Both the position numbers and the translations under genes were made by a program. Positions 7,320 to 14,102 of a DNA stretch of 14,180 nt are shown in pieces. This stretch comes from Candidatus Aminicenantota bacterium (GTDB taxonomy: Bacteria; Acidobacteriota; Aminicenantia; Aminicenantales; Aminicenantaceae). How positions within the stretch are numbered: position 1 is the first letter of the stretch; each line of letters begins with the position of its first letter. The notes under the pieces were generated by a model that saw nothing but the letters and a program-made list of their open reading frames with translations, was not told where the DNA came from and made no database searches. Where the stretch lies: NCBI GenBank assembly GCA_004378665.1, contig SOIA01000024.1:1-14180 (forward strand), read 5' to 3'.

Positions 7320-7373
7320 GGGGTCAGGTCTCAATTTTTTTGACAATTTCCAGGCAAGTCCATATAATTGGTC
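7320..7373 (+). repeat. Right inverted-repeat arm, upstream of uppS
   Basis: The arm starts GGGGTCAGGTCTCAA (7320-7334), then a run of seven T, TTGACA, TATAAT and GGTC. It is the inverted counterpart of 6954-7000 and the better preserved copy. Similar 'GGGGTCAGGTC' ends are, from memory, associated with REP/RAYT-like or MITE-like elements, but I cannot confirm a family here. The two arms enclose about 320 bases that contain all of hypC and no transposase. Confidence 0.6.
7340..7368 (+). promoter_or_regulatory. Consensus sigma70 promoter of the uppS operon
   Basis: TTGACA (7340-7345) and TATAAT (7363-7368) are both perfect consensus hexamers separated by exactly 17 bases. Transcription would start six to eight bases after the -10 box, at about 7374-7376, which is the ATG of uppS at 7375. 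There is no ribosome-binding site between them, consistent with a leaderless transcript. The promoter lies within the right inverted-repeat arm. Confidence 0.75.
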
Positions 7374-7374
7374 T

Positions 7375-8160
7375 ATGAACGAGGACCTTAAAGGTTTCAT
7401 AAAGCCCGGAAGCGAGGAAGAATCGCTGTTCAACCAGCTCGACTTCTCGCGTCTGCCCCGGCACGTGGCCGTGATCATGGACGGGAACGGCCGGTGGGCA
7501 AAGAAGAAAAATCTTCCACGGATTGAAGGCCACCGCGCCGGGTCGAAATCTGTCCGCGAAATAGTGAAAACCTCTTCTCGTCTGGGAATCAAATTTTTGT
7601 CTCTGTATGCTTTTTCCAAAGAGAACTGGAAAAGGCCTAAGAAGGAAGTTGCGACCCTGTGGAGGCTTCTGGAGAATTACCTCAAGAAAGAAGACAAGGT
7701 ACTCGTCAAGAATCAGTTCCGGCTAAGAGTCATCGGTGAGAGGGATACCATCCCTGTTTCCGTGAGGAAAGAATTGGAGCGTGTCGAAGAACTGACGAAA
7801 GATTTTGACCGTTTGACCATAATTTTGGCTTTGAATTACGGGGGGCGGGATGAAATCGTGGATGCTGTGAAGAGGATAGTCAGGGATAAAGACTGCGATG
7901 TGGAATCACTGGATGAAGAAAAATTTGCCCATTATTTATACACAAACAATATCCCTGATCCTGATTTACTCATCAGGACAAGCGGCGAGCTTCGTGTGTC
8001 CAATTTTTTACTCTGGCAGATCGCTTATTCTGAGATCTGGATCACACCGGTTTTTTGGCCTGATTTCCGGAAGAAGCAGCTGCTTCAAGCCCTGGTCGAA
8101 TACCAGAAAAGAGAAAGGAGGTTTGGAGATATTCATCCCCATGAGAGTAGCGATTTATGA
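7375..8160 (+). CDS. uppS: Undecaprenyl diphosphate synthase (cis-prenyltransferase)
   Basis: UppS adds isopentenyl units in cis to farnesyl diphosphate, giving the C55 lipid carrier for peptidoglycan and surface polysaccharide. The 261-residue protein has 'HVAVIMDGNGRWAKKK' (30-45) with the Mg/diphosphate-binding Asp36. 'SLYAFSKENWKRP' (76-88) and 'LLIRTSGELRVSNFLLWQ' (198-215) through 'YSEIW' (218-222) complete the family signatures. The N-terminus is about ten residues longer than usual, but no other ATG, GTG or TTG lies between the 7375 ATG and the conserved core. The C-terminus extends slightly past the usual 'ERRFG'. No Shine-Dalgarno site precedes the start; the consensus promoter puts the mRNA 5' end on the ATG. 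It is the first gene of the cdsA-dxr-rseP-ispG run; frr, its usual upstream neighbour, is absent. Confidence 0.96.
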   Translation: MNEDLKGFIKPGSEEESLFNQLDFSRLPRHVAVIMDGNGRWAKKKNLPRIEGHRAGSKSVREIVKTSSRLGIKFLSLYAFSKENWKRPKKEVATLWRLLENYLKKEDKVLVKNQFRLRVIGERDTIPVSVRKELERVEELTKDFDRLTIILALNYGGRDEIVDAVKRIVRDKDCDVESLDEEKFAHYLYTNNIPDPDLLIRTSGELRVSNFLLWQIAYSEIWITPVFWPDFRKKQLLQALVEYQKRERRFGDIHPHESSDL

Positions 8161-8334
8161 GGCATCGTTGATTCTGTGTGGACTCCAGAGAAAAAGATGA
8201 AAAATTTCCTCGAGGCAAAAGTCATGCATGATTTTTTCTTGAATCCGCGTATTGTCTCACCTGAGAAAATTACCATTCGTCATGAAAGCATACTCGTTTA
8301 TCCATAAAGGGATTCCTCCACTTATCTATACACA

Positions 8335-9138
8335 ATGAGTCTTCGTAAGAGATTGCCGACTTCTATAGTGCTCCTGGCTTTTGCGTTTTGCCTCGTCCAG
8401 TTTGTTCCTCCTCTCTGGTTCTTGCTCATCGTGCTGCTTTTGATATTGGCTTCCCTCCTTGAATTCTACAGCCTTTTCCGTGTGAAACGGATATTTCCAC
8501 AAAAGATCTTCGGAATTGTTTTGGCGTTACTGATTACAGCATCCTTTTATTTTGAGGAATTCTCTCTGGCCTTGGCCTTATACCTGTGTCTGCTCCTGGC
8601 CGCTGTGTATTATGTCATTTCCATCCGCACGCTCGAGAAGCTCGCAACCTTTCCCCAATCCATAACGCTAACATTTTTCGGGGCTATCTACCTGAGCTTC
8701 ACTCTGAACCATTTCTACCTGCTGAAAGTCGAGAAAGGGCCATCCGCTATCTTTTTCCTTCTGGCAGTGATAGCTATGGGCGATACCGGCGCTTATCTCT
8801 TCGGAAGTCTATGGGGACGGCGGAAATTAGCGCCGATCGCAAGCCCGAAAAAAACATGGGAAGGCGCCATCGGCGGCATTGTTTTTGCCGTCATAGGAGC
8901 AGTCATCATTCATTTCATCCTCCTGAAAGATATTGCTCTCTGGATGGCGATACTGACCGGAGTCATCGTTCATGTCGTCGCCCAATTCAGTGATCCTTTG
9001 GAATCCCTGTTTAAAAGGGCCGCGGGAGTCAAGGACTCTTCCAATGTCCTTCCCGGCCACGGTGGATTTTTAGACCGGCTGGACAGCCTGATTCTGGCCA
9101 CTCCCTTTTTCTATTATTTCGTGGGTTTTTTCTGGTAA
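8335..9138 (+). CDS. cdsA: Phosphatidate cytidylyltransferase (CDP-diacylglycerol synthase)
   Basis: CdsA makes CDP-diacylglycerol from phosphatidate and CTP at the inner membrane, the branch point of phospholipid synthesis. The 267-residue protein is strongly hydrophobic with about seven or eight membrane segments (for example 10-45, 58-95, 136-155, 178-197, 201-216). It carries the 'SPKKTWEG' motif (170-177) and the complete family signature at 224-250, including 'SLFKRAAGVKD' and 'PGHGGFLDRLD'. It begins 174 bases after uppS. An in-frame TAA at 8305-8307 with no start codon after it until 8335 fixes the start; no Shine-Dalgarno sequence is evident, the nearest purine run being more than 20 bases away. 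The last residues end in a membrane helix. Confidence 0.95.
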   Translation: MSLRKRLPTSIVLLAFAFCLVQFVPPLWFLLIVLLLILASLLEFYSLFRVKRIFPQKIFGIVLALLITASFYFEEFSLALALYLCLLLAAVYYVISIRTLEKLATFPQSITLTFFGAIYLSFTLNHFYLLKVEKGPSAIFFLLAVIAMGDTGAYLFGSLWGRRKLAPIASPKKTWEGAIGGIVFAVIGAVIIHFILLKDIALWMAILTGVIVHVVAQFSDPLESLFKRAAGVKDSSNVLPGHGGFLDRLDSLILATPFFYYFVGFFW

Positions 9139-9162
9139 AAAGAAGTTAGGAAATTTAAAAAA

Positions 9163-10320
9163 ATGGAAAACATCGCAATCCTGGGTTCGACAGGCTCGAT
9201 CGGATGCAGCAGCCTTGAAGTCATAGAAAAACTCAGTCACAGATTCCGGGTCGTCGGGCTTGCGGCGGGCCGCAACACCCGGCTGCTCGAGAAGCAGGTT
9301 GAAAAATTCAAGCCTAAAATTGTTTCTGTGGAGAAGAAGGAAGAAGCGGATGAGCTCAAAAAGAGGTTCAAGGACGGCTCGGTTCGTGTGACTTTTTCAC
9401 AGGAGGGAGCAGAGGAAGTTGCGGGGTTCGAGGAGAACGATATTGTGGTTTCAGCCATCACGGGAATCGATGGACTGAAGCCGACTCTTGCGGCACTAAG
9501 AACAGGAAAAAAGATCGCTCTGGCCAATAAAGAATCAATGGTGGCAGCCGGTCCTTTGATCAAGAGCCTGGTTCAAGAATTTGGCTCTCCGATCATTCCT
9601 GTGGACAGCGAACACAGCGGCGTTTTCCAGTGCCTGGCTAAGGAAAATCCGGAAAGCGTGCAGAAGGTGATCCTAACCGCATCCGGAGGCCCGTTTTTCC
9701 GGAAATCCGCCGAGGAAATGAAGGATGTTACGCTTGAGGAGGCGTTGAACCATCCGCGGTGGAAGATGGGTAAAAAGGTCACGGTCGACTCAGCAACTTT
9801 AATGAACAAAGGATTGGAATTGGTCGAAGCGCACTGGCTTTTCGGTATTGAGCCAAAAAAGCTGGAGGTGTTGATCCATCCCCAGAGCATTGTTCATTCA
9901 TTGGTCGAGATGAACGATGGGTCTGTTCTGGCCCAGCTCAGCCTGACAGATATGAAAGTCCCGATTCAGTACGCGCTGACCTATCCGGAGCGCGAAGATT
10001 CCCCTCTGACTTCCCTGGATTTGAGTGAGATCAAAAGCCTTGAATTCTTCAAGCCTGATGTGGATAAATTCCCTCTCCTCAAACTTGCTCGACTGGCTTT
10101 GGAGGAGGGAGGGAGTTTTCCAGTAGTCCTCAACGCCGCCAACGAAGTTGCTGTGGCGGCTTTTCTTCAGAAGGAAATCCGCTTTCCGGAGATTGCGGAG
10201 ATTGTCTCCGAGGCAGTCGAAAATCATCAAAAGAAAGAGGTCAAGGATTTAGATGATATCCTTTTGGTCGACCGGGAAACGAGACTCGTGACCCGGAATT
10301 TAATGGAAAGAAGGTCTTGA
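9163..10320 (+). CDS. dxr: 1-deoxy-D-xylulose 5-phosphate reductoisomerase
   Basis: Dxr (IspC) converts DXP to 2-C-methyl-D-erythritol 4-phosphate with NADPH, the committed step of the MEP isoprenoid pathway. The 385-residue protein has NADPH-binding 'GSTGSIG' (8-14), 'ALANKES' (119-125), and the metal ligands Asp148 and Glu150 in 'PVDSEHSG' and Glu219. Asn215 and Lys216 ('LMNKGLELVEAH') and 'HPQSIVHSLVE' (239-249) complete the active site. Length is normal for the family. The gene follows cdsA by 24 bases, with only a weak AGG twelve bases before the ATG, and ends one base before rseP. Its product feeds IspG two genes downstream and ultimately UppS, so the cluster links precursor supply to lipid-carrier synthesis. 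Confidence 0.97.
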   Translation: MENIAILGSTGSIGCSSLEVIEKLSHRFRVVGLAAGRNTRLLEKQVEKFKPKIVSVEKKEEADELKKRFKDGSVRVTFSQEGAEEVAGFEENDIVVSAITGIDGLKPTLAALRTGKKIALANKESMVAAGPLIKSLVQEFGSPIIPVDSEHSGVFQCLAKENPESVQKVILTASGGPFFRKSAEEMKDVTLEEALNHPRWKMGKKVTVDSATLMNKGLELVEAHWLFGIEPKKLEVLIHPQSIVHSLVEMNDGSVLAQLSLTDMKVPIQYALTYPEREDSPLTSLDLSEIKSLEFFKPDVDKFPLLKLARLALEEGGSFPVVLNAANEVAVAAFLQKEIRFPEIAEIVSEAVENHQKKEVKDLDDILLVDRETRLVTRNLMERRS

Positions 10321-10321
10321 A

Positions 10322-11665
10322 ATGGGTACGATTTTAGGAAGCATTTTTTCATTCATAATCGTTTTTGGAATCCTGGTCTTTGTCCATGAATTCGGACATT
10401 TTTTCATGGCCAAGCTTATGAAAATCAGAGTGGAAGTCTTCTCCTGGGGTTACGGAAAAAGGCTGTTCGGTATCAAGAGGGGAGATACCGACTACCGGAT
10501 CAGCCTTCTGCCCCTCGGTGGTTTCGTCAAGTTTACAGGAGAGGATGCTTTTGAAAAAAAAGAAGAGCTGGCTCCCTACGATTTCATGGCGAAAAAAAGG
10601 TGGGAGAGGTTCCTGGTTTTATTCATGGGCTCAGCGATGAACATTCTTCTTGCCATGGTATTGGTCGCTTTCATCAGCATGTTGGGTGTGATCGTACCTG
10701 AATATTCAAGCCAGAAAGCGGTGATCGGCTGGATCGAGATGGAATCTCCTGCAGAGCGCGCAGACATTCGTACGGGCGATGAAATCCTCAAAATCAACAA
10801 CAGAAAGACAAAGACCTGGAACGATGTCGAATTGGCCGTTGGGACCAAACCCGATATGCTGATCACGCTTGAGATCAAAAGGGGAGATGAGATACTCACA
10901 ACTCAGCTCATGACTGAAAGTAAAAAAACATTTGATCTGGATATGGGATATGCGGGCTTTGCTCCGAAGATTTTCACCCAGGCAGTCATCGTCGAACCTG
11001 ATTCTCCTGCGGATAAAGCGGGGATGAAAGCAGGGGATGTGATCCTGGCGATTAACGGGGAAACGGTCCTCTACCATGAATTCGTGGAAATCATCGAGAA
11101 AAATGCCAATAATGAGCTTGAAGTATTAATACAGAGAGAGGATGAGCAATTCACTCTTGACATCACTCCCCGTCTCGAGGGAGATGTCGGAAAGGTTGGC
11201 ATCCAGCCCTGGATGCAGTATGAACTCAGGAAATATGGGTTTTTTTCGGCGATCGGCCGGAGTATCAAGGAGAATACAAAGCTCGCTTTTGTGCTGTTCA
11301 ATTATATTATGGACCTGATGTCCGGGGAGGCCTCAGCCAAGCAGGTTGGAGGTCCGATCATGATCGCGAAATGGTCATATGCCTTTTTCCGCGCGGGCTT
11401 CATTTCTATGTTGAGCTTCATTGCCTTTATCAGTCTTCAACTCGGGATTATCAATCTTTTCCCGATTCCGGTTTTTGATGGAGGACAAATCCTTGTCCTT
11501 GGCATGGAAGGACTGTTCCGAAGGGATTTCAGCCCCAAAGTGAAGCAGACCGTGATGATGATCGGATTTGTGATTTTCGTCTTTTTGCTTGTTTTCCTGA
11601 TCTTGAACGATGTCGCCCGGACACTCCCGAATGGCTGGGATAGTTATCTCTTCTGGAAGAAGTGA
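10322..11665 (+). CDS. rseP: RseP-type site-2 intramembrane zinc metalloprotease (M50)
   Basis: This 447-residue inner-membrane protease cuts transmembrane segments of anti-sigma factors or signal-peptide remnants. The zinc motif 'HEFGH' (residues 22-26) lies in the first membrane helix. 'NLFPIPVFDGG' (378-388) supplies the third ligand, Asp386. Other helices are near 97-122, 356-376 and 409-428. Two PDZ domains lie between: the first about 125-200 ('SPAERADIRTGDEILKIN', 142-159), the second about 210-285 ('SPADKAGMKAGDVILAING', 228-246). Tandem PDZ domains are usual for RseP of diderm bacteria. The start is one base after the dxr stop, with AGAAGG in the end of dxr serving as its ribosome site. 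No anti-sigma substrate is encoded nearby, so its target is unknown. Confidence 0.96.
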   Translation: MGTILGSIFSFIIVFGILVFVHEFGHFFMAKLMKIRVEVFSWGYGKRLFGIKRGDTDYRISLLPLGGFVKFTGEDAFEKKEELAPYDFMAKKRWERFLVLFMGSAMNILLAMVLVAFISMLGVIVPEYSSQKAVIGWIEMESPAERADIRTGDEILKINNRKTKTWNDVELAVGTKPDMLITLEIKRGDEILTTQLMTESKKTFDLDMGYAGFAPKIFTQAVIVEPDSPADKAGMKAGDVILAINGETVLYHEFVEIIEKNANNELEVLIQREDEQFTLDITPRLEGDVGKVGIQPWMQYELRKYGFFSAIGRSIKENTKLAFVLFNYIMDLMSGEASAKQVGGPIMIAKWSYAFFRAGFISMLSFIAFISLQLGIINLFPIPVFDGGQILVLGMEGLFRRDFSPKVKQTVMMIGFVIFVFLLVFLILNDVARTLPNGWDSYLFWKK

Positions 11666-11761
11666 GAGAGATAAATTGAGGTTATAAGGAAGGCGAAAGC
11701 GGGGATATTTCGGTTTGGCTTTTGAATTGTTAAGGTGTCTCTGTGAGTATCGAGAATAATA

Positions 11762-12892
11762 ATGAGTAAAGGAAAGAATCCGAAGGATTTTCATCCATCT
11801 GGCCTTTCATCTCTCATAAAGCGGAGAAAAACGAGGCAGGTGAGGATCGGGAATGTGCTTATCGGCGGAGGTGCTCCTGTCGTCGTCCAATCCATGACGA
11901 AAACGCACACAAAAGACATCAAGGAAACCGTTGATCAGATCAGGAGGATGGAGCAGGCAGGGTGCGAGGTGGTCCGCCTGGCTGTTCCGGACAGAGAATC
12001 AGTCGAAGCCCTGGGGGAGATCAAGAAACAGGTTGATATTCCTCTTGTGGCGGATATTCATTTTGACCACAAGCTGGCTCTGGCCTCGCTGGAGAAAGGC
12101 GTGGATGCCCTGCGCATAAACCCGGGCAATATCGGCACCAAGGAGAAAGTGAAAGAGGTTGTCCGGGCTGCTAAGGATCATGCCGTGCCGATTCGGATCG
12201 GAGTGAATTCAGGTTCGCTGGAAAAAAGCTTACTCCGGAAATACGGAGAGGCCACGGCGGAGGGCATGGTGGAGAGCGCTTTAAATCATGTGAGAATCCT
12301 GGAGGATATGGATTTTCACGATATCAAGATATCTCTGAAAGCTCCTGACGTGTACCGCACGGTGAACGCCTACCAGCGTCTCGCCGATAAAGTGGATTAT
12401 CCGTTTCACGCCGGGATCACAGAATCTGGAAGCCTGATTCCGGGCTCTGTCAAGTCGTCGGTTGGTCTGGCCCTTCTTTTGAGTCAGGGTTTGGTGGACA
12501 CTGTAAGAGTCTCTCTGACTGCTCCACCAGAAGAAGAGGTCCGTGTCGCATTCCTCATCCTTTCCAGCCTCGGGCTTCGTTCTTACGGGCCGGATTTTAT
12601 CTCCTGTCCAATCTGCGGACGGTGCGAGGTCGACCTGATGACAATCGCCCAGGAGATCGAGAAGCGCCTCTCGTCTGTTAAAAGCGATATCCATCTGGCA
12701 GTCATGGGCTGCATGGTCAACGGGCCCGGAGAGGCCAGGGAAGCGGATGTCGGTTTAGCCTGCGGTCAGGGAGTCGGAGTGCTGTTCAAGAAAGGGAAAG
12801 TGTATCGGCGGTTGAAGGAGGAGGAGATCATTCCCGAGTTCGTGAAAGAAGTTAAAAAATTCGAAAAATCCAAAAAAAAGAAAAAGGATTGA
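11762..12892 (+). CDS. ispG: 4-hydroxy-3-methylbut-2-enyl diphosphate synthase (GcpE)
   Basis: IspG carries out the penultimate MEP-pathway step, reductively converting MEcPP to HMBPP with a [4Fe-4S] cluster. The 376-residue protein has the TIM-barrel part ('RKTRQVRIGN', 'GGGAPVVVQSMT' and 'LRINPGNIG' near 117-125). The cluster domain carries Cys282 and Cys285 ('CPICGRCEVDL') and Cys317 with Glu324 ('MGCMVNGPGEA'); the spacing equals that of the E. coli enzyme. The start at 11762 gives about 18 extra N-terminal residues before 'LIKRRKTRQV'; no ribosome site is clear. The C-terminus is a lysine-rich tail encoded by A-rich DNA (about 12850-12900). The 96-base gap after rseP has no convincing promoter, so it probably shares the operon. 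Confidence 0.96.
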   Translation: MSKGKNPKDFHPSGLSSLIKRRKTRQVRIGNVLIGGGAPVVVQSMTKTHTKDIKETVDQIRRMEQAGCEVVRLAVPDRESVEALGEIKKQVDIPLVADIHFDHKLALASLEKGVDALRINPGNIGTKEKVKEVVRAAKDHAVPIRIGVNSGSLEKSLLRKYGEATAEGMVESALNHVRILEDMDFHDIKISLKAPDVYRTVNAYQRLADKVDYPFHAGITESGSLIPGSVKSSVGLALLLSQGLVDTVRVSLTAPPEEEVRVAFLILSSLGLRSYGPDFISCPICGRCEVDLMTIAQEIEKRLSSVKSDIHLAVMGCMVNGPGEAREADVGLACGQGVGVLFKKGKVYRRLKEEEIIPEFVKEVKKFEKSKKKKKD

Positions 12893-12902
12893 AGAAAAAA
12901 GT

Positions 12903-12959
12903 GTCATTGCGAAGGTTTATGGGATTCCTTCGCTTTGCTCGGAACAGGCTTGGCAATCT
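12903..12959 (+). repeat. Dispersed palindromic repeat, copy 1 ('GTCATTGC...GCAATCT')
   Basis: The unit begins GTCATTGC and ends GCAATCT. Inside it GCGAAGG (12909-12915) pairs perfectly with CCTTCGC (12927-12933) around an 11-base loop, and 'ATTCCTTCGCTTTGCTCGGAA' resembles, from memory, a widespread family of intergenic REP-like repeats. No run of T follows the stem, so it is not a standard terminator. Confidence 0.65.
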
Positions 12960-12968
12960 TACTCCCTT

Positions 12969-12994
12969 GTCATTGCGGGCTTGCGCGGCAATCT
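12969..12994 (+). repeat. Dispersed palindromic repeat, copy 2, short form
   Basis: A 26-base version in the same orientation, starting GTCATTGC and ending GCAATCT, lies nine bases after copy 1. The ends ATTGC and GCAAT are complementary. It looks like a shortened member of the same intergenic repeat family. Confidence 0.6.
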
Positions 12995-13126
12995 CGTATG
13001 GGAAAAATGACTTTCTCTTTTTTATTTGGTTTGAACATAGTCGGATAGATTTGATTCATTGAGCCCGGATTGTGATTTCCTTAAGGTAAAACCGATACTG
13101 AGGTGGAGAACGAGAAGGAATAAAAC

Positions 13127-13987
13127 ATGAATAAAACAGACAGGAAAGAGACAGATGAAATAACCCCAACCATTCTGTCAAAATTTGAAAAGCTGAAGAA
13201 TCTCCTGGGCGAAATGGGAAAAGTACTAGTGGCTTTCTCGGGAGGTGTGGACAGCTCTTTCCTCCTGAAGGTCGCGGTCGATGTCCTCGGAGAGAATGTC
13301 CTGGCCGTCATCGCAAGCTCTGAGACCTACCCGGAGAAAGAAAGAGATGAAGCGGTCAAATTAGCGAAAAGGTTGAATGTCCGTTGCGAAGTCATCCAGA
13401 CAAAGGAGCTGGAGAATCCTGATTTTGCCCATAATCCGCCCGAGCGGTGTTACTTCTGCAAGATGGAGCTTTTCTCCAAGCTGAAAGATATCGCCGAGTC
13501 CGAGGGCATTCCTCATGTTCTGGATGGCTCCAATTTTGAAGATACATCGGATTTTCGGCCCGGAGCCAAAGCTGCCGAGGAATTGGGTGTCCGTTCGCCT
13601 CTGAAAGAAGTGGGATTGGTCAAGCAAGAGATCCGGCAGCTTTCGAAATACGTCGACCTCCCGACATGGAACAAGCCCTCTATGGCGTGTTTATCTTCCC
13701 GATTTCCCTATTTCACAGAGATCGAACCCGAGAGTTTAAAACAGGTCGCTCAAGCTGAGGAATTCCTGAAGGGATTGGGATTCAACCAGGTGCGTGTGAG
13801 ACACCACGGACAGATCGCCCGGATTGAGATCGAACCTCAAGAGTTTTCCAAAATAGTGGAAAAGGCAACAAAGGAAAAGATAATCAACGCGTTCAAGAAA
13901 TTCGGGTTTATCTACATAGCACTGGATCTGGCCGGGTTCAGGAGTGGGAGCATGAACGAACCGCTGGATTTGGGAAAAAAGAAATAG
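13127..13987 (+). CDS. larE: LarE, ATP-dependent sulfur transferase for the nickel-pincer cofactor
   Basis: LarE adenylates and adds sulfur to the pyridine dicarboxylate made by LarB, producing the dithio ligand to which LarC adds nickel. The 286-residue protein has the PP-loop 'FSGGVDSS' (37-44), 'LDGSNFEDTSDFRPG' (132-146) and 'NKPSMACLSSRFPY' (182-195). Cys188 aligns with the sulfur-donating Cys176 of Lactobacillus plantarum LarE. 'IALDLAGFRSGSMNE' (264-278) is the conserved C-terminal segment. Cys108 and Cys111 ('ERCYFC') are not in the Lactobacillus enzyme; with Cys188 they suggest the three-cysteine, probably [4Fe-4S]-binding, form. AGAAGGA (13113-13119) precedes the ATG. It follows a 234-base gap with repeats, so it is probably separate from the ispG operon. 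larB, larC and larA are not in view. Confidence 0.93.
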   Translation: MNKTDRKETDEITPTILSKFEKLKNLLGEMGKVLVAFSGGVDSSFLLKVAVDVLGENVLAVIASSETYPEKERDEAVKLAKRLNVRCEVIQTKELENPDFAHNPPERCYFCKMELFSKLKDIAESEGIPHVLDGSNFEDTSDFRPGAKAAEELGVRSPLKEVGLVKQEIRQLSKYVDLPTWNKPSMACLSSRFPYFTEIEPESLKQVAQAEEFLKGLGFNQVRVRHHGQIARIEIEPQEFSKIVEKATKEKIINAFKKFGFIYIALDLAGFRSGSMNEPLDLGKKK

Positions 13988-14102
13988 AATAAATCCGTTC
14001 TGCAGTGACAAGGGGCTCTCCGATCTCATAATCGACGTGCTCCTTGAGGTAGTCGAGGGTTTCGGGCAGGATTTTTCGAGTGATCAGGACTTTTGGTTTT
14101 AT
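13988..14102 (-). pseudogene. Remnant of a D-2-hydroxyacid dehydrogenase N-terminus
   Basis: Read on the minus strand from 14102, the translation 'KPKVLITRKILPETLDYL' and following residues to about 'YEIGEPLV' match the N-terminus of glyoxylate/glycerate-type D-2-hydroxyacid dehydrogenases ('KPKVLVTR.I..E.L..L'). AAGGAGG (14117-14111 on that strand) is eight bases before the position where the start should be, but the codon there is ATA. After about 35 residues the family resemblance ends near the larE 3' end and the frame stops at 13940-13938 inside larE. The catalytic and NAD-binding domains are missing. An ATG at 14109 lies in another frame and hits a stop after about 27 codons. The recognition is from memory of the family and rests on a short stretch. 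Confidence 0.5.

Noticed and set aside
7263..7619. Long N-terminal extension of the hypC frame on the minus strand
   Set aside because: The extension is antisense to uppS, has no family resemblance, and the 7262 ATG gives the canonical HypC N-terminus 'MCLGIP'.
8220..8235. TCATGCATGA palindrome followed by T-run after uppS as a terminator
   Set aside because: A 10-base perfect palindrome leaves at most a three-base stem once a loop is formed, too weak for termination.
12909..12933. Stem GCGAAGG/CCTTCGC as a rho-independent terminator of the uppS operon
   Set aside because: The 11-base loop and absence of a following T-run do not fit; it belongs to a dispersed repeat unit.
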